Source: Archilochus colubris (lineage: Eukaryota; Chordata; Aves; Apodiformes; Trochilidae). Taken from it: a DNA stretch of 64,000 nt. Under the pieces are notes generated by a model. The model worked only from the letters and a program-made list of their open reading frames with translations. It was not told the DNA's origin and did no database searches. This document shows, one piece after another, positions 54,201-59,700 of this stretch. The DNA lies in assembly GCA_023079485.1 (NCBI GenBank), contig CM041115.1:23738863-23802862 (forward strand), in the 5' to 3' direction. A program made the position numbers and the translations under genes. Position 1 is the stretch's first letter. The number at the start of each line of letters is the position of its first letter.

Positions 54201-56692
54201 ACCAGTTAAAGAATGTAAGACAAAAGAAGAGACACAGGCAAACATGTTAACACTCCAAAGAATCATTGTGAAATGTTTCTGCACTAGCCTACAAATAAAA
54301 ATTAATGATGCAAGTACAGTGATGTTTGCCACAGAATCATAGCTTATTTTCCCCACAGCAGCTCTGCCTTTCCTGCAAATATGTGGGATTTTGCTTGATT
54401 TGAGCGGCTGCTACAGCTCAGTGACATACATGATTCTAAAAGACTTTTTTCCAAAATATTTGAAAATTCAACTACATACATGGTAGCCAAAAGCCCTTCC
54501 ATCTCCACTGCTTTGGTTCTTCCAGCTACTTTTGTTCTAGTTATCTCTAATTACGGCACCAGACCTATAGAAACCATGCAGTTTCTTTCAGTGGAACAAA
54601 GACACCAAAAGCTTGCAAAACTGAAATTATCTTTTGATTAAAAAGATTCCTGCAGTGATCCTTCATCCAGCGGTTGCAAGATCATTCCTAGATCATCCTG
54701 TAGGTTCCAGTCAAGTCAAATCCACACTTCAGCCCTTTCCAAACACATGTGAAACAAACAAGGGAAAGAAGCTTTTTTGTTTAGGTGCTGAGGAATACAG
54801 TGGATTAGGATTTTCTTCATAAAGCACAGATTTTAGAAAACCCAAATTAATCTAAACAATCTCCTTCTCAACCTTCCCTCAAATTAAAAGGAAACATATT
54901 GAGTTTGATATTTTAGTTGGAGGCTCTTTAGGACAAATGCTTTTAAGTCCAGAATGGCATTTCAGGAGAGAAAAAATGTGACACCTACTCTTAATATGCT
55001 TGTAAGCACTCCTCTGTGAGCATGATAGAGCCACTTTCCATATGGCAGTGTGCCAGGTTTGAAGTAAGGACAGAAAGCTTTTCCACATCTCAAATTAATG
55101 CCCCAGAAACCAGCTTACACATCTGGTCTGTCTCTAGGTCAGGGAAAAATTAATTATCTACACAAAAGAAAAAAAGAATTGTATGGGGACAAAGAAAAAA
55201 GAACTGTATGGGGACAAAATAGGATGAACTGTATGGGGACAAAGAAGGGAAAAAAGACGTTTTTGCTCCCTTATTTTAGGCTGCAATTAGAGGGAGAGAA
55301 GTGCCTGAAAAATCTGTTATAATTTTATATCCTAAGAAACAGAGTATAAATGAAAGAACTAGCAACTGCTAATGCCAACCACTATTTCAAGTAGCTGGTG
55401 CAATGGAGTATAATTGCATTTCAATTTAGATATCAGAGACATTGTCATTTTACACTGCAGTGCAAGGATTAAGTATATTTGAAAAATGTGTGCTTCTTTC
55501 AAGTGCTGTAACTAGTGGCAGTGCTTCAAAAAAGAAAAATTTTCTTCTTTCAGTGAATATACAGGTCACAACCTACAAGTTGGAGGAAAAGAAAGCTCAG
55601 TTCAAAGTATCTTTAATAGCTATATTAATCAGATTACTGTATTTAAAAGAATGAAGATTAATTGTAATGGAACAGTTCATCTCTAACATGAAAATATGGG
55701 AGAAAACAGATAGATATAAAAATGTTTAGTATTTAGAATATGCCTACCCTAATACCGGAGCATATGCAAAGATACCAACAATTCTGAGCCATATTAACTG
55801 AGATAGCAAAAGCAGACTGGTTTTACCAGCTGTTAGCAGAAAGCAGCAGGATTTGTCAGCTTAGGAAGAGCATTAACGCCACGATAATGCTTCTGAAATT
55901 CCACCTTGGTCCCGTATCATGGATCACATGGATGCAGCTGTGTATTTGTCTTCCCACTGATAAAAATCCATCTGAATTCCAGCTGAGACTAGTGTTTCCT
56001 CCTGGATAGGTGTCAGCTCTGAAAGCCTATACCTAGCCAGTAGACCCCAGATGGACAGATCTGGGTGAAATTAATCATTATTAAATTCTCAAGTATAATT
56101 TAGGCTTTGGGAGAGGCTGGAGAACTTGTGGTCTTTATTTTATAAAAATCTCTTAAATACTGTAACTACAGTAAACCCCCAAACATTTAAACTTACCTTA
56201 AAACACTCCAGTCTCTCACACATTTTCAAGAACTGAACAATGCTTGCTTTGTCAAACTATGCCAGCAGACTGGACTTCTGACCAGTAAGTACAGCAGTGC
56301 TAAAATGGTAATGCTTACCATGATACACCAGGAAAGAAACTATGAAAACTGGAATCTGTTTCTAAAATACTGTTTTAGAATAGTTCCATTATAAAATAAA
56401 AATAATAATAATTCTTCACTAGTTCTCCCTTACATAGCCTGGAGAAAGACTTCTATAGGAATCTGAAGCACACAGAACTTGTTGAGCAACTACCAGTCCA
56501 TGACACAAAAGGCAGTAACAGAAACACTGATGCACACAGCCATAGAGCCTGCAATACCTTCATATTAGATGCCTCTGTTTCCAGTTTTGTTAGGTGATTT
56601 GAGTTATCCTCTAGCTCTTGCCGAAGGTTGGAGTTCTCCATCTTTAATGCCTCAACTTGCTTTAACAATTGATCATATGAAGCTGCAGCCAT
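5657..56692 (-). CDS. APC: APC, adenomatous polyposis coli protein, complete coding region in 15 exons
   Basis: Large scaffold protein of the beta-catenin destruction complex (with axin, GSK3 and CK1) and of microtubule and actin organisation; it acts in the cytoplasm, at microtubule ends and at the cell cortex. Join on the minus strand: 56692-56558, 41013-40929, 40022-39821, 34628-34520, 32930-32817, 30337-30254, 25685-25581, 22295-22197, 19663-19285, 18092-17997, 17134-16995, 15724-15647, 13644-13528, 12843-12629, 12206-5657. This gives 2835 codons plus stop with no frameshift or internal stop. The ATG has A at -3 and G at +4, and an in-frame TAG lies three codons upstream, which fixes the start. 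Domains: coiled coil about 1-57, armadillo repeats about 453-767, 15-residue repeats 1019-1190, seven 20-residue repeats 1260-2025, SAMP motifs at 1579, 1729 and 2036, basic region, SxIP at 2795-2798, C-terminal TSV. The family assignment is certain; the species is not. Confidence 0.98.
12207..12628 (-). other. APC intron between coding exons 14 and 15
   Basis: 422 nt, GT-AG. AT-rich with no recognisable element. The giant exon's frame stays open into it as far as 12277, which could mislead gene finders about the exon start. Confidence 0.9.
12629..12843 (-). CDS. APC: APC coding exon 14 (residues 582-653)
   Basis: 215 nt, acceptor TAG at 12846-12844, donor GTGGGT at 12628-12623. It encodes [40 protein letters not shown] and [20 protein letters not shown] up to NEDH plus the first two bases of R653. 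It holds two armadillo helices with the LWNLSA signature and appears identical to human at the protein level. Confidence 0.98.
12844..13527 (-). other. APC intron between coding exons 13 and 14
   Basis: 684 nt, GT-AG. I see no repeat or RNA gene in it. Confidence 0.9.
13528..13644 (-). CDS. APC: APC coding exon 13 (residues 543-581)
   Basis: 117 nt, in frame, acceptor CAG at 13647-13645, donor GTATCC at 13527-13522. It encodes [20 protein letters not shown] and [19 protein letters not shown], the third and fourth armadillo units, unchanged from mammals as far as I can see. Confidence 0.97.
13645..15646 (-). other. APC intron between coding exons 12 and 13
   Basis: 2002 nt, GT-AG. It holds a block at about 14130-14750 with more G+C than its surroundings (listed separately). 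The rest is AT-rich with nothing recognisable. Confidence 0.9.
14130..14750. repeat. Unclassified interspersed repeat candidate, possibly LTR-like
   Basis: About 620 nt, richer in G+C and more complex than the AT-rich intron around it, with sharp edges. It includes segments such as CACAAGAGAGCTCACCCTGT and GTTATGAAGGTCTACATGCC. It has no coding potential beyond chance frames (112 and 111 codons on opposite strands). It has the look of an avian endogenous-retrovirus LTR remnant, but I could not define TG...CA ends or a target-site duplication. Confidence 0.35.
15647..15724 (-). CDS. APC: APC coding exon 12 (residues 517-542)
   Basis: 78 nt, in frame, acceptor CAG at 15727-15725, donor GTAACA at 15646-15641. 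It encodes [18 protein letters not shown] then SESEDLQQ, identical to mammalian APC at the protein level. It is part of the armadillo repeat surface. Confidence 0.97.
15725..16994 (-). other. APC intron between coding exons 11 and 12
   Basis: 1270 nt, GT-AG. AT-rich; nothing recognised. Confidence 0.9.
16995..17134 (-). CDS. APC: APC coding exon 11 (residues 470-516), armadillo repeat
   Basis: 140 nt, acceptor AAG at 17137-17135, donor GTGGGT at 16994-16989. It encodes [39 protein letters not shown] and TFGDVANK, a typical armadillo repeat with the hydrophobic AGMALTNL helix. The only change from human I can see is V for I in HYSI. The family's armadillo domain binds Asef, KAP3, IQGAP1 and PP2A-B56. 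Confidence 0.98.
17135..17996 (-). other. APC intron between coding exons 10 and 11
   Basis: 862 nt, GT-AG. A-rich run around 17640-17680; nothing else. Human has a small alternative exon (10A) in this intron; I could not identify a counterpart. Confidence 0.9.
17997..18092 (-). CDS. APC: APC coding exon 10 (residues 438-470)
   Basis: 96 nt, acceptor CAG at 18095-18093, donor GTAAGA at 17996-17991. It encodes [31 protein letters not shown], the opening of the first armadillo repeat. Human has APVEHQ where this sequence has AAVDHQ. Both edges split codons (A|TG at 438, G|GA at 470) in the same phases as human. Confidence 0.97.
18093..19284 (-). other. APC intron between coding exons 9 and 10
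   Basis: 1192 nt, GT-AG. It contains a short (CA)n run at about 19155-19176; nothing else recognised. Confidence 0.9.
19155..19176. repeat. (CA)n microsatellite, short and interrupted
   Basis: CACACA runs with one interrupting A. Intronic, about 110 nt downstream of the exon 9 donor on the minus strand. Confidence 0.8.
19285..19663 (-). CDS. APC: APC coding exon 9 (residues 312-438), start of the armadillo-type region
   Basis: 379 nt, acceptor CAG at 19666-19664, donor GTAAGT starting at 19284. It encodes [20 protein letters not shown], a run of helical residues with [12 protein letters not shown], the [22 protein letters not shown] segment and the [12 protein letters not shown] motif. Protein identity with mammals is nearly complete (CIAM for CISM, HEQG for HEPG). 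An in-frame CAG at 19363-19361, immediately before nt 304 of the exon, sits where the human exon 9 uses an alternative acceptor that removes 303 nt, so the short isoform is possible here too. Confidence 0.98.
19664..22196 (-). other. APC intron between coding exons 8 and 9
   Basis: 2533 nt, GT-AG. It contains a 12-nt direct duplication at about 20398-20421 and a possible ancient L2-like relic at about 21320-21450. The rest is unremarkable. Confidence 0.9.
21320..21450 (+). mobile_element. Possible ancient L2-like LINE relic
   Basis: The plus strand reads CACTCCCCTCTTTAAAATC, then CTGCTTTCCATTCTTCTTAG, then ACTAAGCTTTTCCTACTCC. This loosely follows the L2 3' segment (CACTCCCCTGCTTAAAATC, CAGTGGCTCCCCATTGCC, AAACTCCTTA). 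Decay is heavy, so the call is tentative. Confidence 0.3.
22197..22295 (-). CDS. APC: APC coding exon 8 (residues 279-311)
   Basis: 99 nt, in frame, acceptor TAG at 22298-22296, donor GTAACC at 22196-22191. The first part ([20 protein letters not shown]) is a divergent serine-rich linker. The end ([11 protein letters not shown]) is conserved and leads into the helical region of exon 9. The length equals the human exon. Confidence 0.96.
22296..25580 (-). other. APC intron between coding exons 7 and 8
   Basis: 3285 nt, GT-AG. It contains a TCAATAAT-type imperfect tandem repeat at about 22838-22878. No coding or RNA feature is seen. Confidence 0.9.
22838..22878. repeat. Imperfect (CTCAATAA)n-like short tandem repeat
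   Basis: Four degenerate copies of CTCAATAAT or CTCAATA in about 40 nt. Confidence 0.7.
25581..25685 (-). CDS. APC: APC coding exon 7 (residues 244-278)
   Basis: 105 nt, in frame, acceptor CAG at 25688-25686, donor GTAAAT at 25580-25575. It encodes a hydrophilic linker rich in S, Q, H, A and G (including [17 protein letters not shown]). This is among the least conserved parts of the N-terminal half, with many substitutions against human, yet its length matches the human exon exactly. No fold or motif is evident. Confidence 0.95.
25686..30253 (-). other. APC intron between coding exons 6 and 7
   Basis: 4568 nt, GT-AG. It contains a CR1 ORF2 fragment at about 28795-29490 and an AT-rich stretch near 27180-27300. 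The block 27420-27610 is less AT-rich, but I recognise nothing in it. Confidence 0.9.
28795..29490 (+). mobile_element. CR1 LINE fragment, reverse-transcriptase segment
   Basis: On the plus strand, AGTGATGTACCCCAGGAATC, AGTACTGGGACCAGTACTGC and GTATGCAGATGACAGG are recognisable as the CR1 ORF2 reverse-transcriptase region (the ADD core encoded as GCAGATGAC). It is followed by the downstream ORF2 segment with CTGGGCTGCATTAAGAAG. Frames are broken and both the 5' part and the CR1 3' end are missing, so this is a dead copy, opposite in direction to APC. Confidence 0.85.
30254..30337 (-). CDS. APC: APC coding exon 6 (residues 216-243)
   Basis: 84 nt, in frame, acceptor CAG at 30340-30338, donor GTTAGT at 30253-30248. 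It encodes [20 protein letters not shown] followed by QSQTAEAK. It continues the helical segment. The donor GTTAGT is weaker than GTAAGT. Because the exon length is a multiple of three, skipping it would keep the frame; nothing in the sequence shows that this happens. Confidence 0.96.
30338..32816 (-). other. APC intron between coding exons 5 and 6
   Basis: 2479 nt, GT-AG. AT-rich, with a 16-nt tandem duplication (AATAATTAAAGAAATA) at about 32552-32583. Nothing else is recognised. Confidence 0.9.
32817..32930 (-). CDS. APC: APC coding exon 5 (residues 178-215)
   Basis: 114 nt, in frame at both ends, acceptor CAG at 32933-32931, donor GT at 32816-32815. It encodes [19 protein letters not shown] and then [18 protein letters not shown], a continuous charged helix matching the family. 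V199 of human is A here. It belongs to the helical N-terminal segment that precedes the armadillo repeats. Confidence 0.97.
32931..34519 (-). other. APC intron between coding exons 4 and 5
   Basis: 1589 nt, GT-AG. It contains a 15-nt tandem repeat (GGTATGAACTTAACT type, 2.5 copies) at 33880-33917. The 163-codon minus frame at 33809-34300 has no recognisable content. Confidence 0.9.
33880..33917. repeat. 15-nt tandem repeat, 2.5 copies
   Basis: GGTATGAACTTAACT, then GGTGTGAACTTAACA, then the partial unit GGTATGAC. Confidence 0.8.
34520..34628 (-). CDS. APC: APC coding exon 4 (residues 141-177)
   Basis: 109 nt, acceptor TAG at 34631-34629 after a T-rich tract, donor GTAAGT starting at 34519. 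It encodes a charged helix with [20 protein letters not shown], part of the conserved second coiled-coil-like segment ahead of the armadillo domain. One visible change from human is AELEKE for ADLDKE. It ends exactly at a codon boundary (N177). Confidence 0.97.
34629..39820 (-). other. APC intron between coding exons 3 and 4
   Basis: 5192 nt, GT-AG. AT-rich throughout, with less AT-rich patches near 36000-36200 and 38860-39250. No CR1 fragment, RNA gene or coding segment could be recognised. Confidence 0.9.
39821..40022 (-). CDS. APC: APC coding exon 3 (residues 74-141)
   Basis: 202 nt, acceptor AG at 40024-40023, donor GT at 39820-39819. It contains the serine- and arginine-rich stretch with [19 protein letters not shown], then GSFPRRGF and the acidic ending LEELEKE. 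The differences from human that I can see are conservative (for example NLESTN for NLDSSN, and MNGS for VNGS). Both exon edges fall inside codons (G|AA at 74, AG|A at 141), in the same phases as mammalian APC. Confidence 0.97.
40023..40928 (-). other. APC intron between coding exons 2 and 3
   Basis: 906 nt, GT-AG. The block 40230-40560 is less AT-rich but unrecognised. Confidence 0.9.
40929..41013 (-). CDS. APC: APC coding exon 2 (residues 46-74)
   Basis: 85 nt between an acceptor ending CAG at 41016-41014 and a donor GT at 40928-40927. It starts at codon 46 ([11 protein letters not shown]) and ends one base into codon 74. It finishes the N-terminal coiled coil and carries the leucine-rich stretch LLERLKELNL, shared with exon 3, which is known in the family as a nuclear export signal. 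Residue 60 is I where human has M. The next exon in transcription lies 906 nt away; the previous one is 15.5 kb away. Confidence 0.97.
41565..41662. repeat. (ACC)n and (ACT/ACC)n triplet microsatellites
   Basis: Two triplet runs, ACC at 41565-41584 and ACT-to-ACC at about 41638-41662, separated by about 53 nt. They produce histidine and tyrosine runs in a chance frame. Confidence 0.85.
43055..43800 (-). mobile_element. CR1 LINE, 3' part with end of ORF2
   Basis: Sense on the minus strand. Conceptual pieces [36 protein letters not shown] and [16 protein letters not shown] match the C-terminus of CR1 ORF2. The plus-strand text GATCATCTAGTTCCAAGCCC and CCATCCAACCTGGCCTTGAA is the classic antisense CR1 3' region, ending near 43055 at TTATATGATC. 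The 5' part is truncated as usual for CR1, and frameshifts are present. Same strand as APC. Confidence 0.92.
47048..47275 (+). mobile_element. CR1 LINE fragment near the 3' end
   Basis: The plus strand runs CAGCAGGACAAGAGGGCATG, GGAAGAAATTCTTTACAGAG, CATTGGAATGGGCTGCCCAG and GATGTGGCACTCAGTGCCAT, the terminal ORF2 and 3' part of CR1. The final CR1 repeat tail is absent. An 88-codon frame (47050-47316) is a leftover of ORF2, not a gene. Confidence 0.92.
50059..50075. repeat. (AC)n microsatellite
   Basis: Uninterrupted AC run of about 8.5 units. Confidence 0.9.
52014..52054. repeat. (AT)n microsatellite with a perfect 30-nt palindrome
   Basis: AT dinucleotides interrupted by one C and one G placed symmetrically. 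Positions 52025-52054 read the same on both strands. Confidence 0.9.
52075..52138. repeat. G/T-rich (GTTT)n low-complexity run
   Basis: TTTG and TTTTG repeats with T runs directly after the AT repeat. A similar T/G-rich run lies at about 61797-61844. Confidence 0.85.
55176..55250. repeat. 25-nt minisatellite, 3 copies
   Basis: Three head-to-tail units starting at 55176, 55201 and 55226, each with the core CTGTATGGGGACAAA (T for C in the first). The units differ mainly in their A-rich ends. Confidence 0.9.
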
Positions 56693-56710
56693 CCTGGGCT
56701 ACTCTTGGCC
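56558..56710 (-). CDS. APC: APC coding exon 1 (18 nt of 5' UTR plus residues 1-45)
   Basis: The exon begins after a T-rich tract ending in AG at 56712-56711. It carries 18 untranslated nt, then the ATG at 56692-56690 and 45 codons up to the donor GT at 56557-56556. The 18-nt leader matches the c.-18 boundary I recall for the human start-codon exon. TAG at -9 to -7 is in frame, so translation cannot run in from upstream. The residues form the start of the N-terminal dimerisation coiled coil, with heptad-spaced L and V (L9, L10, V13, L16, L23, L27, L34, L37). The sequence appears identical to mammalian APC here. Confidence 0.97.
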
Positions 56711-59700
56711 CTAAAAAAAAAGGTAAAAGAAAAAGATTAAATTTAAGTATTTTAGATTCTGTAAGCATCTCTTTCTCATTTACCGCTGAACTTTTTAAAC
56801 CAACCCAGTAATGCCTAGAACTAATGCCAGTTCAAAGACTTTTTTTCAGTGGGCTTCCATTCGACACACATGATTAAGCAAATGAAAAATTCTCATTAAC
56901 AACTGTCTTAGGTACTAGGGTTAGTCAGAATACATGAAAGCATCATACATAATAGCATCGTACACCATCATACAAAAGCACTCCTACTATTTGCACTTCA
57001 GTTCTAACACTAAAGAACTATGCAGATAATAGGCCATATTTTGGGGTAGATAACAAGCATCATCAACCAAAAGTAAGAAAAGAAGCTTAAATACACCTGT
57101 ACGTTAAATAAGCATGGATCCAGTTTCTGAAGGGGAGGTTTGTTTTGGTTTGTTTACTCTCCATCCTGCTCCAAGTTCCTAAGCTTTCTGTTGTGTATTT
57201 TATTTTTATAACATGGAAGTAGGACATTGCCACTAAGAAACAGCATTCTGCCACAGACTAGCAGTCATTTCCTGATTTATTCAAATGGCAAAACTTGCTA
57301 CATGGGTTTTCAGGAAAACAAAACAAAACAAAAAAACAAACCGATTACAAACTGGGCAATCAAAAACATCTTCATTTTTTTTGTTCAATAGATGCCTAAG
57401 TGGACAGAAAGCAACACTGCCAGAGGCAGAACCTCACTCCTGCCATTTTGGAGCCATGCTGCCTAACTGCAGCTCTGCTGATTGACAAGACCCTTTCCAG
57501 AGGGATGCCTGTACCAGCAGGAACCGCAGAGATGCCTCGCATCTGCTCCCCACTACCAGGGCATTCACATTGGCACTTCAGGACAAAGCAAAAATTTTAA
57601 AGACAGCCTCCTATGGAAGAGGGCTGGGAAGTGTACATCATACCTTTTGGGAGCATAGTCAGTACCTCCACACTGCAAACTGGACAGAAGGCACCCAGTG
57701 TGATGTTACCAACACACAAGCTGCAGGGGCATCTGCCTCCAGCAATGCCTGACACCCCACTGGCACAGGCTTCTGGACTTTCTCCAGGGCATGCAGATGT
57801 ATACCTATCTATCTTCCCAGCCCTCCCAATAACTCTTATTTCTGCCTGTAAAGGTAGGGCTACCACATGTCTTAGAAGAGTAAACTACGCTTTACAAATA
57901 ACACTTTTTAGAAATAACCTACCCCAACTGCACCAAGGCATTCAATACAGTGCTACATGTAAAACCACATTCAGTTGCAATACAGACAATCAGAAGAACT
58001 GTATGTGGATAGGGTAGCTCAAAGATAAGATGCAGGACAACCTGATGTACCATGCAGGACAAGCAGGTGATCAGGCTCTGTCAGCATGGGTTCACAAAAG
58101 ACAGGTCCAGCTTGATAAATTTAATCTCCTTCTGAGACAAGGTGACTTGCCTAGTGGACAAGGGAAAGGCGTTCAATGGTGTATACCTGGACCTTCATAA
58201 AGCCTTCAACACCATTTTCCACAGCATTCTCCTGGAGGAACTGGATGCTTATGGCCTAAATTGGTGCACTCTTCACTGGGCAAAAAAACTGGCTGGATGG
58301 CCAGGCCCAAAGAATGTCACGAATGGAGCTAAATCCGCAAGTGGAATTCACAAATGGAGCCAGTCATAAGTGGTGTTCCCCAGGGCTTATTACTGGAGCC
58401 AGACCTGTTTAGTATCTTAAACAATTATCTGGATAAGGGAATTATGTGCAGCCTCGTAAGTTTGCAGATGACATTAGGAGGGAGCGGTTATCTGCCTGAG
58501 GCTCAACAGATGGATCTGGACAGGCTGGATTGATGGGCAAAGGCCAAATGCATGAGGTTCAACAAATCCAGATGCTGGATCCCTAAGCTGGGTCAAAACA
58601 ATCCCATGTGATGCTAGAGGCTTGCAGGAAAGTGGCTGGAACACTAACTGGCATAAAAAGACCTGCAAATGCTAATGCTGGTCAAGAGAAGACTGAATAT
58701 GAGCCAGAACTGTGCCCACATGGCCAAGGAAGCCAACAGCATTTTGGCCTGTTATCAGGTATAAGGTGGCCAGCAGGAATAGGGAAGTGACTGTCCTCCT
58801 GTACTTGGCACTGGTACCTTGAGTACTGTTTAGTTTTGGGCCCCTCACTACATCAAGGACTCTGAGGTGCTGGAGTGAGCCAAGAGAATAGCAGTGAAGC
58901 TTGTGAAGAGTCTGGAGCACAGACCTCATGAGTAGTGTCTGTGAGAACTGGGGTTGTTTGGCCTGGAAAAAAGGAGGCTGAGGGGAGATCTTATCACTCT
59001 TTACAGCTACCTGGAAGGAATCCTAGTGAGGTGGGGGTCAGTTTCTTCCCCCTAGTAACAAGCAGCAAGACCAGAGGAAATGGACTTAGGCTGCACCATG
59101 GGAGGTTTAGACTGGGTATTACAAGAACTTTCGTCACTAAAAGGATTATCAAACACTGGAACAGTATATTATCATATACTGGAACAGGCTGCCCAAGGAA
59201 ATGGTGAAATCACCATCCCTGGAGGTGTTCAAAAGATGTGGTGGTTAGGAATGTGGTTTAGCAGTGGACATGGCAGATTTAGGTTAATGGACAGACTTGA
59301 TGATCTTAAAGGTCTTTTCCGACCAGAACAATTCTGTGAAGATGATGGTGCTGAAATCCAAATTGTTGGGCTGGAGGCAGGTAAGCAAAGATCCCCCCAA
59401 ACTAGTCTGTGATAAGTATTTTAAAATTATTCATTACTGACCTTGCCACAATAAGTGGCATCAAAATTTGCTCCCATAAATTCAAGAGGTGTCACAAGGT
59501 CAGAGAACTACATGTAATACACAGGGAACTTGCTGAACTGAGGAATGGAGCAGCAGAAACTGTGACAGACTGAAAGCCCAACAATGTAAGGTCAGTCATG
59601 TGGGCATCTTGTCACCTGGATTGCGTGCGCCAGGAGAAGGAACTCCAGGCTCTGACAGATGCACTGCAGGGCACTGGAACGCTGCCAATGCAAGGCTGGA

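Larger units (their letters stand above)
41014..56557 (-). other. APC intron between coding exons 1 and 2
   Basis: 15,544 nt, the longest intron in the window, GT-AG. It holds CR1 fragments at 43055-43800 and 47048-47275 and most of the simple repeats: ACC/ACT triplets at 41565-41662, AC at 50059-50075, AT at 52014-52054, GTTT at 52075-52138, an A-rich CAAAA run at 53117-53150, and a 25-nt minisatellite at 55176-55250. No other gene was seen inside it. Confidence 0.9.
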
